NCBI GenBank assembly: GCA_020073265.1 | Contig: JAIQFN010000020.1 | Coordinates: forward strand, 28,362-92,361 | From: Terriglobia bacterium | GTDB lineage: Bacteria; Acidobacteriota; Terriglobia; Bryobacterales; Bryobacteraceae | DNA length: 64,000 nucleotides | Direction: 5' to 3' | Shown here: piece by piece, positions 26,374 to 35,028 of the stretch | How the letters are laid out: each line of letters begins with the position of its first letter | Numbering within the stretch: position 1 is the stretch's first letter | Notes under the pieces: model-generated | Seen by the model: only the letters and a program-made list of their open reading frames with translations | Databases searched by the model: none | Told to the model about the DNA's origin: nothing | Made by a program: the position numbers and the translations under genes

Positions 26374-27599
26374 AAGTTAGTTCTTCGTACATCCGGCATT
26401 GCCGGCGCGCGACCGCATCCCAGTCAAATTCTCGTTCCACCGGCGTGAAAGGCAGGCGAGTCGCACTCCTCGACGACATCGGGCCGCTGGCTGGCGGGCA
26501 GCAAGTGAGTACCCGGATGCTTCACCAGCACAACTTCGCTGCAGATCTCCAGCAGTTCGACCGGCGTCTCCGGCGCATCTCCGGCGAACGCCACCAGCAC
26601 CTGGTCAAATCGACGGCGGCGCGGCGCATCAGGTTGTACATCCGGACCGCGCCCCCGTGCGCCAGCGGGAAGGGCAGATACGGACTGACCACCAGCAGTA
26701 CCGGCCGGTTTTGCGCCGCGCGTCCCGGCGCGATGACCACCGCACCGCTTCCGAGCGCCAGGATTTCATCCTCCGGAATTGCCGGCTGTGCGCGCCGCTT
26801 GATCCAGAACGGATCTCGCCAGGCCGTCCCCAGGATGGCGGCCGCGGTGAGATTTGGTTCCTGCAGCGCGGCCGGATGATTCAGGCGCAGGATCGCTTCG
26901 CTCCACAAGCGACGGAAGACCCGAGGTTCCGCGATGGTGCGCGCAAGAAACCGGAGATAGTTCAGCTCCAGCGTCCGGTCCAGATATTCGCGCGAGAAGT
27001 AACGCGAGGTCGTGGCGCGATGCCGATGCTCAACCCGCGCACCCGAGACAAACACCGAAGGCCGGCCTCGCTGCCAACCGCGGAAGCCGAGATCCAGGTC
27101 TTCGACGTACGGCTGATAGGCTTCGCCCATAGCGTCGAGCGGGCCAGCCGCCACAGAAAAGTGTACGCGTCGCCGCCTGGGGAAAACTCCCATACCAGAA
27201 AGCTCTCCGCCCTCCACAGGAAGTGGCGGATCACCGTGCCGGCGGATCGCGGCCGCAGCATGAAGTGTCCGAGGTTCTCGTTGAATGGCAGAAAGTTCCG
27301 GGGTGAAATGAGAAAGCCGATCAGGCGCATCTGCCAATGCGGGATGCCCGGTGTAGAATCACCGCCGACAGGCGCACGTCCTTGTCGCGAAAATGCCAAC
27401 GGAACAGCGCCAGGTTCTCAAAAAATCCGCGCGAGATGGGGAATGGAATCCAGCGTTGGTGCTCCGGCGGGAATTCAGCTACCACCACCAGAGGAAGCTC
27501 GGGAAAAAGCTTCTGCATGTATTGAATGGCGACGGAGACCACGTCCTCGAACCCGGAGGCGAACAGCACCTTTACGGTTTCGCGCACCGCCGGGCTCAA
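26360..27599 (-). pseudogene. decayed multidomain glycosyltransferase
   Basis: About 1.24 kb on the minus strand reads as fragments of one large surface-glycan glycosyltransferase in shifting frames. In order: an N-terminal domain (AIQYMQKLFPELPLVVVAEF); after a one-base loss near 27352, MRLIGFLISPRNF onward; then, after an apparent large deletion near 27140, the C-terminal half of a GT2 domain (YVEDLDLGFRGWQRG); a GT4 start (SPYLPFPLAHGGAVRMYNL); a frameshift near 26610 into FDQVLVAFAGDAPE; and, after another deletion near 26440, the extreme end of a GT4 domain (FDWDAVARRQCRMYEE). The GT2 catalytic half and most of the GT4 domain are missing. An assembly error is possible but several independent lesions make a pseudogene likelier. 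Confidence 0.7.
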
Positions 27600-28684
27600 A
27601 TGAGGGCTTGCCAGCCAGCTTCGAGCGCGTTGTTCTGGCGGTCACTCCACATCGCCAGCGCCTGCGTCGCAAACGCGGTGGACACCGGATTCACGAACGG
27701 CATCGATTGGCCGGCCTTGCGTCCGAATCCAAATCCGCCGGCGATCCGCGGGTCTTCCGACTCGAGCTGAAACGCCGCGGCGCCACGGGCTTCCTCGGCG
27801 GCGGCCGCACAATTCAGTGGAATGGCTCCCATACTTTCACCGTACAGCCGGGCCCGCAGCACCTGCGCGTAAACATCGCAACGAACGAACTGGGGATCGA
27901 TCTCGCGCAGGTACGCGGCGGCACGCTCCACTCCGGCGCGGTAAACCGCTACGTACTCGGGCCGATCCAGGACCGGAAGCAGCCCCTCCAGGAAATAAAC
28001 ATAGGGGTGCAGCCGATCCATCACCTTCTCGCAGTCGGTTTCTCCGGGAAGATAGTCGCGCTGGCTCCGCATAGCCGCTTCGACGGTGGATTCATAGGCG
28101 CGCAAGAATTCCGTCTGGCCAGTGCTCTCGAACAGATCGTACCAGGCCAGCGCAGCTTTCAGTTGATAACAGCCGGGGCTGGCCGACCAGCGAGGCTGAT
28201 ACTGGAGCGGGCGCTTGTCCGGCAGCGCGAGGATAGGATGGATGGCGCCGGGTGCGCCGAAGTCCGCCAGCATCGCACGGCCGGCCGCCGCGGCGGTGTC
28301 CAGGAACTCGCCTTCGCTCGTGGCTCGCCATGCGGACAACAACCCGCGGACGATAATTCCGCTATCGAAGAAATAGGCGAAAGCGCCGGTGCCGTCGCCG
28401 TTAACCGTGTGCTCGAACGGAAACGTCCGCAGGACAGGATCCCAGGCACAGCGCGTCAGGAACCGCGCGGCCCGCAGAGCCGCATCCAGGTATTCCGGCT
28501 GGCCCGTTCGCTGGTGCAGAAACAGCAGCGCGCTCACCGCGTACCCGGTGATCTCGGTTGAGACATTCGCGTTGCAACCAAGATCCGAGCGATAATACCG
28601 CGCCACGCCGCCGTGCGTCGCTTGAATCCCGGAGTGCAGAAACCAGCGGCCAGCCGCGTCGATCAAGTTGTGCGTGTTTGACAA
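27596..28684 (-). CDS. alpha/alpha-barrel protein, glycan-related (putative)
   Basis: This 362-residue protein is built from repeated helical hairpins (for example GYAVSALLFLHQRTG and YLDAALRAARFLTRC), the pattern of an (alpha/alpha)6 barrel as seen in glycoside hydrolase-like and epimerase-like proteins. No catalytic motif is certain. No signal peptide is present. The start appears to be a TTG at 28682-28684. Its stop codon overlaps the start of the decayed glycosyltransferase, so the two were once an operon. A role in polysaccharide synthesis or modification is inferred from this context only. Confidence 0.65.
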   Translation of the reverse strand: MSNTHNLIDAAGRWFLHSGIQATHGGVARYYRSDLGCNANVSTEITGYAVSALLFLHQRTGQPEYLDAALRAARFLTRCAWDPVLRTFPFEHTVNGDGTGAFAYFFDSGIIVRGLLSAWRATSEGEFLDTAAAAGRAMLADFGAPGAIHPILALPDKRPLQYQPRWSASPGCYQLKAALAWYDLFESTGQTEFLRAYESTVEAAMRSQRDYLPGETDCEKVMDRLHPYVYFLEGLLPVLDRPEYVAVYRAGVERAAAYLREIDPQFVRCDVYAQVLRARLYGESMGAIPLNCAAAAEEARGAAAFQLESEDPRIAGGFGFGRKAGQSMPFVNPVSTAFATQALAMWSDRQNNALEAGWQALI

Positions 28685-28751
28685 CCCAGTCCCCGAAGAA
28701 AATAGTGGAGTAACTTATTGTAACATTCGAGGTGGCGCAGACCGCCGCCGG

Positions 28752-31073
28752 CTAGAAGATTCGTTCCTGCTTTCGCAGCGTCCCGAACGATCCTACATTG
28801 GCCACGGCGAACGCTACCCGGTACTGCGTATCATCGCGACTGCCGACATTGAAGCGCCCGTATTCGACGCTGATCCCGCAGCAATCCGTGTTGTAGCTGA
28901 TCTGCGTGGTAGCGAACACCAGAATGGCCTTCTTGTAGTCGTAGTAGAGACTCATCGCCGCGTTCCAGCCCCTGCGATTCTGGTTGCCGTATCCTATCAG
29001 CCCGTGCACCTGGTTGGAATTCGGCGCCACCACCGGATCGGTGCGCACTTGATTGTGACCAGCCGAAATAAAGTACTTGGAGAAACGCAAATCCACATTG
29101 AACGCGCTGTTGCTGACCTGTCCCAGCAGCGGATCATAATCCAGTCTCCACTCGAAGCCCACTCGATGCTGAAAGCGCAGCGAAGAGACTATCGGCGAGT
29201 AGTGGCGGGGCCCGTTCAGAAATGCAAAACCATCCAACTCCTCCGAGCTGGCCACCACATTGCGCTGACCCGGGACTACCGCGCCTCCAAAGGTGGGATC
29301 GAAATAGCGGCTCTGGGAGACCTCCCAGGTGAGCACTTCGTTCACGTTGCCGTCCTTGTTCTTGACCAACAGCCGGTTGGCGATCGACAGCGTCACCTGG
29401 TTGGTATTCGACATGATGTCGGTCTCATCGAAACGAATGATGCGGTTGAAATTGTCGATGCCGTCCACCAGCGCGTATTCCACGCGCGGCTCGATCACGT
29501 GCTTCACCTTCTCGCCGCCCAGCCATTTCGGCGACTTGTAGATCCGCTCCAGGGCCGGCGGCAGCAGCTCCAGTCGAACTTCGCGGGCGCTGCGCAGAAT
29601 GTCGGCGCCTTGCAGCTGCCCGTTCACCACGCTGGACCCGTATTCGGTCTCCCGCACCGCGAAGCTGGCCGCCAGACTGAAACCCGCCCAGTGCAGCGCG
29701 GACGTCAGATGTGGATATAGATCCACGCGATTGACGAACTGCCGCGATTGAAAGGTGGGCTGCGTGCGATCGAAGAAGCCGGCGCTGCTGTCGAAGGAGA
29801 AATAAATCGGCAGCGGACCTCCTACAATCTGGCGGTCGCGGCTCAGGAAATCGACTTCCGGAAGTTTCCGGATCACGATCTTGTCGTCCGGGGTCACGGA
29901 CTGAAACTGCTCATCGCGGTCGGCCACGACATCGAATCCGAAACTGGACCAGTGCTTGGTCACGTATCCCACCGAGTGAGACTCCGAAGAAATGGCCTCG
30001 CGGAAGGACTGCGAGAACGTCTGCCGGAACAGGAAGGAGCTCAGATAATTGAGTTGCGCCCGCGCTTCCCAGCCGTCGCCCAGGTCCGACTTGCCGTCGA
30101 AAGTCAACTGCACTCCACCTTGCTTCTGCACTTGCCCACCGCCAATCGGAACTCCGCGATCGTTCACTCCGTACAAGCTGAAGTTGAAATCCGTGCCGGG
30201 AGTCACTTTGCCGCGGAAGTCGTAGGTGTGCGCGAACCCGCGCGAGGTGAAGTACTGAATCCGATAGAACGTGTCGTAGCTGCGGTTGATGGCCCAATAG
30301 TAAGCCAGGCCCAGCATCCCGCCGTACAGCGAGCTGCGGCCGATATTCGGCGTCATAAAGCCGCTCTGCCGCGGTACCTTTTTCAGCGACTTGTAATAAG
30401 CCGGCGTGTACAGCAGCGGCAGCCCTTTGATGTGAAACACGGTGTGATAGGCAATGGCGCGATTGCCCGGAATGATGTCGAACTTGGGACCCGTCAGCCG
30501 CCACCACGGCTTGGGAACTTTGCAGTCGGTGACGAACCCTTCGTGCACGACGTAGCGGTCCTCCTTCCGCTCGGCCCACTTGCCTTCGAAATAAAATGGA
30601 TTGCTGCTGGTAAGCAGGCCCGGGCGCGCCACGATCTTGGACGGCGAAGTCCCATTGACATCGTAGAAAATTCCCGTCTCGGTGTTGACGTTGTACTTGC
30701 CGTGATCGCAGTTCAGCTTGGTGCCGTCCGCGAAATTCTGGTAGCGGACATGCCCGCGGACCTCCGCTTCGCCTGTGTCCTGGTCGTAGTCAGCCTCGTC
30801 GGCTTCCAGCTTCTTGTCGAAGGTCTCGATCTTTACATTGCCCCGCAGGTGGCGCAGCGGCCCGTCCGCCTCCTGGCTCTCCGCGGTCGTAACAACGTCA
30901 TTCGGTCCGGGGGCGTCCGGCCGCTGCAGTCGCACGCGTTGCTCCGGATTGGCTGCGTTGGCCTGACTGCTGGCCGGCGGCGGCGGGATGAAGGCCGGCG
31001 GGCTGGTCTGCGAAAATCCCGGCCGGGTTGCCAGACAGCACGTAACCAGGCAGAAACCCAGCCAGCGGCCCAA
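28752..31073 (-). CDS. lptD: LPS-assembly protein LptD
   Basis: This outer-membrane beta-barrel translocon inserts lipopolysaccharide into the outer leaflet. It has about 773 residues from the chosen start. An N-terminal signal peptide ends near RPGFSQ, followed by a proline-rich linker. The OstA/LptA-like beta-jellyroll follows, with GNVKIETFDKKLEADEADYD. The long C-terminal barrel is rich in alternating aromatic strands (YYKSLKKVPRQSGFMTPNIG is a conserved part). The frame is clearly coding from about 31073 down. No ATG is in frame upstream: a TTG at 31071-31073 begins the signal peptide, whereas an ATG at about 31089 is one base out of frame. The start is therefore uncertain, possibly a base error. 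Confidence 0.88.
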   Translation of the reverse strand: MGRWLGFCLVTCCLATRPGFSQTSPPAFIPPPPASSQANAANPEQRVRLQRPDAPGPNDVVTTAESQEADGPLRHLRGNVKIETFDKKLEADEADYDQDTGEAEVRGHVRYQNFADGTKLNCDHGKYNVNTETGIFYDVNGTSPSKIVARPGLLTSSNPFYFEGKWAERKEDRYVVHEGFVTDCKVPKPWWRLTGPKFDIIPGNRAIAYHTVFHIKGLPLLYTPAYYKSLKKVPRQSGFMTPNIGRSSLYGGMLGLAYYWAINRSYDTFYRIQYFTSRGFAHTYDFRGKVTPGTDFNFSLYGVNDRGVPIGGGQVQKQGGVQLTFDGKSDLGDGWEARAQLNYLSSFLFRQTFSQSFREAISSESHSVGYVTKHWSSFGFDVVADRDEQFQSVTPDDKIVIRKLPEVDFLSRDRQIVGGPLPIYFSFDSSAGFFDRTQPTFQSRQFVNRVDLYPHLTSALHWAGFSLAASFAVRETEYGSSVVNGQLQGADILRSAREVRLELLPPALERIYKSPKWLGGEKVKHVIEPRVEYALVDGIDNFNRIIRFDETDIMSNTNQVTLSIANRLLVKNKDGNVNEVLTWEVSQSRYFDPTFGGAVVPGQRNVVASSEELDGFAFLNGPRHYSPIVSSLRFQHRVGFEWRLDYDPLLGQVSNSAFNVDLRFSKYFISAGHNQVRTDPVVAPNSNQVHGLIGYGNQNRRGWNAAMSLYYDYKKAILVFATTQISYNTDCCGISVEYGRFNVGSRDDTQYRVAFAVANVGSFGTLRKQERIF

Positions 31074-31256
31074 ATAAAGTTCGTGACATTTTAGGGCAAA
31101 TATGTTACGAAGGAAGATACCCGCTGTTACGGGCAACTCCGGGAAAGGTCGGCCTGGGGAAGCGAGAAGTGAAGGCCTCAACCGAAAACCGTAGCACGGC
31201 ATTGGAACCGGCTGCAAGCGGACAGAATGGATGAAAGGTCTCAAGGACGACATCTG

Positions 31257-32072
31257 ATGGAGTGCCGATACTGCCAGGCATCGAATAGCGAAGACGAACA
31301 TCGCTGCCGCCGTTGCGGGCGGCGCTTGCGCATGACGCCGGTCTACGTGGCCACCGCGGCCGCGCCGGCACTGCGGCCGGAAAGCCAGCCTGTCGCGGCA
31401 CTGCGACCTGCAATCGCCGACCCCGCGCCGGCCCGCACTCTGAAGCCGATCACCTATCAGCCTTCGCTGTTCACTTCGCGCGAGCTTCCGCGAGTGGTGC
31501 CGTTTGAGACCATCGCGCCGGGTTCCATCGAAGCGCCTCCCCGCAAAGTCTCTCCGTCGCTTCCGCGCCAGCGTCCTCGCAAAGTTGTGGCCGGCCAGCA
31601 GAGCCTGGAGTTCTCGCCGAACGTGCGGTCCCCGCGCGCGCCGGAGGGGGCTATCTATTGCGACGCCCCGGTCGCCATTCCCACGCATCGCGCGCTGGCG
31701 GCCGCATTGGATGGCAGCATCATTTTGATATCACTGGCGCTGTTCACCATCACATTTCGCCTGTTCGGCGGACAGGTGATCCTCAACGCCAAAACCGCTC
31801 CGCTGTTCCTGGCGGTGGTCGGCGCTCTGGTGGTCTGCTATCGGCTCTTGTGGTGCTTCGCGGAAGAGGATTCGCCCGGCATGCGCTGGTCCCATCTGAT
31901 GCTGATCAACTTCGACGGACAAGCACCCAACCGGCAACAGCGCATCTCACGCGCCGCCTCGGGATTCCTGAGCCTGGCCGCCGGCGGACTCGGTCTGCTG
32001 TGGGCCATCGCGGACGAAGAAACCCTAACCTGGCACGATCACATTTCGAAAACGTTCCCCACGCCGCGTTAA
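31257..32072 (+). CDS. zinc-ribbon and RDD family membrane protein
   Basis: This 271-residue protein begins with a small zinc ribbon (CRYCQASN and CRRCGRRL within the first 25 residues). A long proline/alanine-rich linker of about 120 residues follows. The C-terminal RDD domain has membrane segments at about residues 155-175, 183-203 and 235-250 and ends with ADEETLTWHDHISKT, a typical RDD pattern. RDD proteins are often linked to ion or cargo transport at the inner membrane, but their role is mostly unknown. The ATG at 31257 is chosen because AAGGA precedes it; an ATG ten codons upstream is possible. It is divergent from lptD. Confidence 0.78.
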   Translation: MECRYCQASNSEDEHRCRRCGRRLRMTPVYVATAAAPALRPESQPVAALRPAIADPAPARTLKPITYQPSLFTSRELPRVVPFETIAPGSIEAPPRKVSPSLPRQRPRKVVAGQQSLEFSPNVRSPRAPEGAIYCDAPVAIPTHRALAAALDGSIILISLALFTITFRLFGGQVILNAKTAPLFLAVVGALVVCYRLLWCFAEEDSPGMRWSHLMLINFDGQAPNRQQRISRAASGFLSLAAGGLGLLWAIADEETLTWHDHISKTFPTPR

Positions 32073-32085
32073 GCCGGCGGTCGAT

Positions 32086-32559
32086 TCACTGCTTTTCGAA
32101 TACAAGCTTCTGATCGAACTCGCCGACCGCTCCCGCAACGATATGCGCGTTCTGGGTTAGCGTTTTCCCGTCGTCGGACATCAGCCAGGTGGCTTTCACG
32201 GCAAGATCGATGTCCTGAACGCTGAGCTTGGTGCCCACCACCAGGCTGCCGCCGTCCCAGCTTGCGGTGTTCTTTACTTCCATTTCAGCCACGTGGTTGG
32301 TTACTTCCTTGCCGTCCGTGGTCATGTTCAGAGTGTACTCCTGCTTGCCCTGAGCGCCATCGTCGGTCGTGTGCACCTTCAAGCTCGGGTCGCTGTGTTC
32401 GATGACGTCGGTGCGGCTGTTGGATGGAGGCGCGACACCGAAGTCCGATTTCTCGACATTCAGCTTCCAGGTGCCGCTGTAGTTCGGTTTACTCTGGGCA
32501 GCCAGCGAGGCCGCAAGCGCGCCTAGAGCGATAGTCGCAACGATTGCCTTACGAAACAT
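32086..32559 (-). CDS. exported hypothetical protein
   Basis: This 157-residue protein has a signal peptide (about residues 1-21, ending SLAAQ). A small beta-rich domain follows, beginning YSGTWKLNVEKSDFG, a pattern found in many small acidobacterial exported proteins of unknown function. No cysteines or catalytic residues stand out. The start ATG is followed by a Lys/Arg before the hydrophobic core, as expected. It is convergent with the RDD gene and followed, across a gap of about 85 bases, by clpS on the same strand. Confidence 0.75.
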   Translation of the reverse strand: MFRKAIVATIALGALAASLAAQSKPNYSGTWKLNVEKSDFGVAPPSNSRTDVIEHSDPSLKVHTTDDGAQGKQEYTLNMTTDGKEVTNHVAEMEVKNTASWDGGSLVVGTKLSVQDIDLAVKATWLMSDDGKTLTQNAHIVAGAVGEFDQKLVFEKQ

Positions 32560-32643
32560 GATCTTCTCCCTGTGGTCGTAGCCCGCAAAGGGCGGATTGA
32601 TCCGATAAGAACGAGCTTAACACGGACCAACCAGCATACGAGC

Positions 32644-32967
32644 TCAGTTGCCGGCAGGTTCCACAATTGCGGACATCGATCCTTTGGACTGCGGCATGCG
32701 CCAGTCGGCTCCGTAAGCGTGGATCTGGTCCCGGCCGAATTCGGCCTGCGCCAGCTCGCAAGTCAGCACCAGGGTACGGCCGGTGCTGTCGACCTCCACT
32801 GCGTGGCTAAAGGCGTCGGCTTCCGAAAACGCGAACAGTTTCTGCAGCATTTCCACCACGTATTCGTAGGTGTGCTCGTCGTCATCCAGCAGGACGACGT
32901 TGTACAGCGGCGTAAGCTGGTCCTGCTTTTCCTCTCGGACGCCAGGTGTTTCGGTAACGCTAGGCAT
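32644..32967 (-). CDS. clpS: ATP-dependent Clp protease adaptor ClpS
   Basis: ClpS delivers N-end rule substrates to ClpAP and inhibits degradation of SsrA-tagged proteins by ClpA. The protein has 107 residues. The flexible N-terminus is followed by the ClpS core with PLYNVVLLDDDEHTYEYVVE at about 20-39, which carries the N-degron pocket Asn-Asp region. The later segment GRTLVLTCELAQAE carries a characteristic C-terminal strand and helix. The gene is divergent from ssrA, which begins 100 bases away. Confidence 0.92.
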   Translation of the reverse strand: MPSVTETPGVREEKQDQLTPLYNVVLLDDDEHTYEYVVEMLQKLFAFSEADAFSHAVEVDSTGRTLVLTCELAQAEFGRDQIHAYGADWRMPQSKGSMSAIVEPAGN

Positions 32968-33066
32968 CTGTGATTATTCATGATAGCGGTGAATCACGGA
33001 CCGGGGTGCTATCATCAAATCAAGAAAGCGCACCAGCCGCCCTCGCGGCAATTGTGCGCGACGAAA

Positions 33067-33419
33067 GGGGGCGCAACGGATTCGACGGGATCGAATCGTG
33101 GTGGAAAGGCGTGCCGGGTTCCGAGCTCCCGTAAAACGATCGGAAAACCATAACTGCCAATCAGCAGTTTGCATACGCTGCCTAATTAATTAGGTAGCCG
33201 CTCCGGGTGCCGGGCCTCGACGGCATTCAAGGAGCGTCATTTTCGAGGATTGGGCCGCAGGCTTCTGCTCGGAGCCGAGGGCTGACGACAATCGGGCTAA
33301 GCCGCCGTTTTCTTGCCGGCTCTAATGCGGCGGCCGACAACTACCGAACCGGAAACGCACGTAGTTCTTTTCATTGCGGGCTTTCTCGGACGCGGGTTCA
33401 ACTCCCGCCGCCTCCACCA
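33067..33419 (+). ncRNA. ssrA: transfer-messenger RNA (tmRNA), tag ANQQFAYAA
   Basis: This 353-base tmRNA rescues stalled ribosomes and marks the unfinished protein for proteolysis. The 5' end GGGGGCG pairs with CGCCTCC just before the encoded CCA at 33417-33419. The 5' region GCAACGGATTCGACGGG and the T arm GGACGCGGGTTCAACTCCCG are the usual conserved ends. The tag frame runs from GCC at 33156 to TAA at 33183-33185 and gives ANQQFAYAA, ending in the AYAA-type sequence recognised by Clp proteases. It is a one-piece, not a permuted, tmRNA. Confidence 0.97.
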
Positions 33420-33439
33420 GCTTAATCGCCAGCCTATCT

Positions 33440-33889
33440 TCAACCCTCGGGGTTGCGCTTCCGGTCAACCCAGTTCTTCAACGGCAGCAGCGCGCGCAGA
33501 GTCAGGAGATTCAGCGCGGCCAATACGATCGCGATTCCGTAGTGATCCATCGCCACCGAAGCTCCAATCACGCCGGCATTCCAAACGCTGGCGGCGGTCG
33601 CGGTTCCCTTCACCGTCGCGCCTTCCTTCAGAATCGCCCCGCCGCCGACGAATCCGATTCCCGTGATCAGTCCCTGCAGCACCCGCGATTGCGCAGCGAT
33701 GTCAGGCTGCGGGCCAAGGATCAGCAGATAGCCGCAACTCGCCATCCCGACGATGGGAAACGTGCGTACGCCGGTGCTGTGCGCCTCGCGCTCTCGGTCC
33801 CAGCCGATCACGGCTGTCAGAAGATAGGCGATCGCTACTTGCCCAAAACTCTTCCCGATCTCGTGCCAGTTGCCGAGTGTGTCTAGCAT
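33440..33889 (-). CDS. MgtC/SapB family membrane protein
   Basis: This 149-residue inner-membrane protein contains the MgtC/SapB core. It includes TAVIGWDREREAHSTGVRTFPIVGM (membrane segment then the conserved RTF loop), GLITGIGFVGGGAILKEG and GTATAASVWNAGVIG, with four to five hydrophobic segments. MgtC proteins are associated with Mg2+ limitation and, in pathogens, inhibition of the ATP synthase; a general role here is not known. It ends soon after tmRNA, convergently. A small zinc-ribbon gene overlaps its start by 7 bases. Confidence 0.9.
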   Translation of the reverse strand: MLDTLGNWHEIGKSFGQVAIAYLLTAVIGWDREREAHSTGVRTFPIVGMASCGYLLILGPQPDIAAQSRVLQGLITGIGFVGGGAILKEGATVKGTATAASVWNAGVIGASVAMDHYGIAIVLAALNLLTLRALLPLKNWVDRKRNPEG

Positions 33890-34161
33890 TGCTCATACCA
33901 ATCTGAGTGTGGCGACCATTGCCCGCACTCCAGACATTGCGTCGAAGTCCATTGATGGACGCAGCCCGGACACACTCCGCCCGTGTCGAACGTATTCCAG
34001 GCGTGGCCGCAGCGGCAACTCCACCGGTCGTGATTCGCGGGCGACCAGCCGCACCGCGGACAACGGATGCGCGGGCCGGAGGGACCCAGACGTTCTTCAT
34101 CCCGCACCCCCGGATCCAAAACCGTGGACGCCCGGCCCGTTCTGCTCAAAAGCGTCTTCAT
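33883..34161 (-). CDS. small zinc-ribbon protein
   Basis: The protein has 92 residues. Eight or so cysteines are arranged as CPRCGW, CRCGH, CPGCV and CLECG between about residues 34 and 80, enough for two zinc-binding knuckles. The sequence W(N)TFDTGG between them is characteristic of a small conserved family of unknown function. The last codons overlap the start of the MgtC gene by 7 bases, so the two are coupled. No DNA-binding helix is clear. The start at 34161 is the first of the open frame and is uncertain; a shorter protein would still contain all the cysteines. Confidence 0.7.
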   Translation of the reverse strand: MKTLLSRTGRASTVLDPGVRDEERLGPSGPRIRCPRCGWSPANHDRWSCRCGHAWNTFDTGGVCPGCVHQWTSTQCLECGQWSPHSDWYEQC

Positions 34162-34260
34162 CCCTAATCATTATGGCTGCACCGCAGGCCGGAAGCTCGG
34201 CCCTGGAGAACAGCGGCCAAGAATTAACAGAAATGCGACCATAGCTTTGAGCTTCGATTT

Positions 34261-35022
34261 GTGGAACACGCGTCCCCCGCACCCAAGGTGCTCTCCGTCA
34301 CGGGCCTGAGCAAGCAGTATCGCGACACCCTGGCCGTGGACTCGATCTCGTTTGATGTCGCGCGCAACGAAATCGTCGGCTTGCTCGGTCCCAACGGCGC
34401 CGGCAAAACCACCACCATCAACATGATTCTCGGAGTCCTCGAGCCCAGCTCGGGAAGCATCCGGATCCAGGACCTGGACCTGGCGACGCACCGCTCCCAG
34501 GCGCTCGAGCGCACCAACTTCGCCGCCGTCTATGCGCCGCTGCCGGGCAACTTGACGGTGTACCAGAATCTGCGCTTCTTCGGACTCATCTACGGAGTCG
34601 GCCATCTCGCCGAGCGCATCGAAGCTCTGATCAAAGAGTTCGATCTCGAGAAATTTCGTGACCTTCGGAGCGGCGTCCTCTCTTCGGGAGAGCAAACCCG
34701 CCTGGGGCTGGCCAAAGCTTTGCTCAACTCACCGGAACTCCTGCTCCTCGATGAACCGACGGCGTCGCTCGATCCCGCCATCGCGCGCGATATCCGCACC
34801 AAGATCCGCGAGTTCGCCGCGCAAGGCACGGCCGGCGTGCTGTGGACCTCGCACAACATGTATGAAGTCGAACAAGTATGCCACCGTGTGCTTTTCCTCT
34901 CGCATGGCAAGATCCTGCTGCAAGGCGATCCGAAAACTCTGCCGGGCGAGCACGGCAAAGCTACCCTCGAGGAACTTTTCATCACCGTGGCGCGTGAGCC
35001 GCTCGCGCTCGCCCGCGACTAA
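34261..35022 (+). CDS. ABC transporter ATP-binding protein (ABC-2 exporter)
   Basis: This 253-residue ATPase has Walker A GPNGAGKTT near residue 42, signature LSSGEQTRLGLAKAL near 140, and Walker B LLLLDEPTASLDP near 160. The conserved H-loop follows at TSHNM. GTG at 34261 starts the frame after a short leader. The permease starts 6 bases after its stop, so the pair forms an ABC-2-type exporter of drugs, lipids or polysaccharide. The substrate cannot be told from sequence. Confidence 0.93.
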   Translation: MEHASPAPKVLSVTGLSKQYRDTLAVDSISFDVARNEIVGLLGPNGAGKTTTINMILGVLEPSSGSIRIQDLDLATHRSQALERTNFAAVYAPLPGNLTVYQNLRFFGLIYGVGHLAERIEALIKEFDLEKFRDLRSGVLSSGEQTRLGLAKALLNSPELLLLDEPTASLDPAIARDIRTKIREFAAQGTAGVLWTSHNMYEVEQVCHRVLFLSHGKILLQGDPKTLPGEHGKATLEELFITVAREPLALARD

Positions 35023-35028
35023 CCCTCT

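Noticed and set aside
26399..28561. A 720-codon plus-strand frame across the decayed glycosyltransferase
   Set aside because: The minus strand there has recognisable glycosyltransferase fragments and the intact alpha/alpha-barrel gene; the plus frame is Arg/Pro-rich shadow sequence.
29748..31094. A 448-codon plus-strand frame opposite lptD
   Set aside because: LptD is well supported and the plus frame shows only shadow composition.
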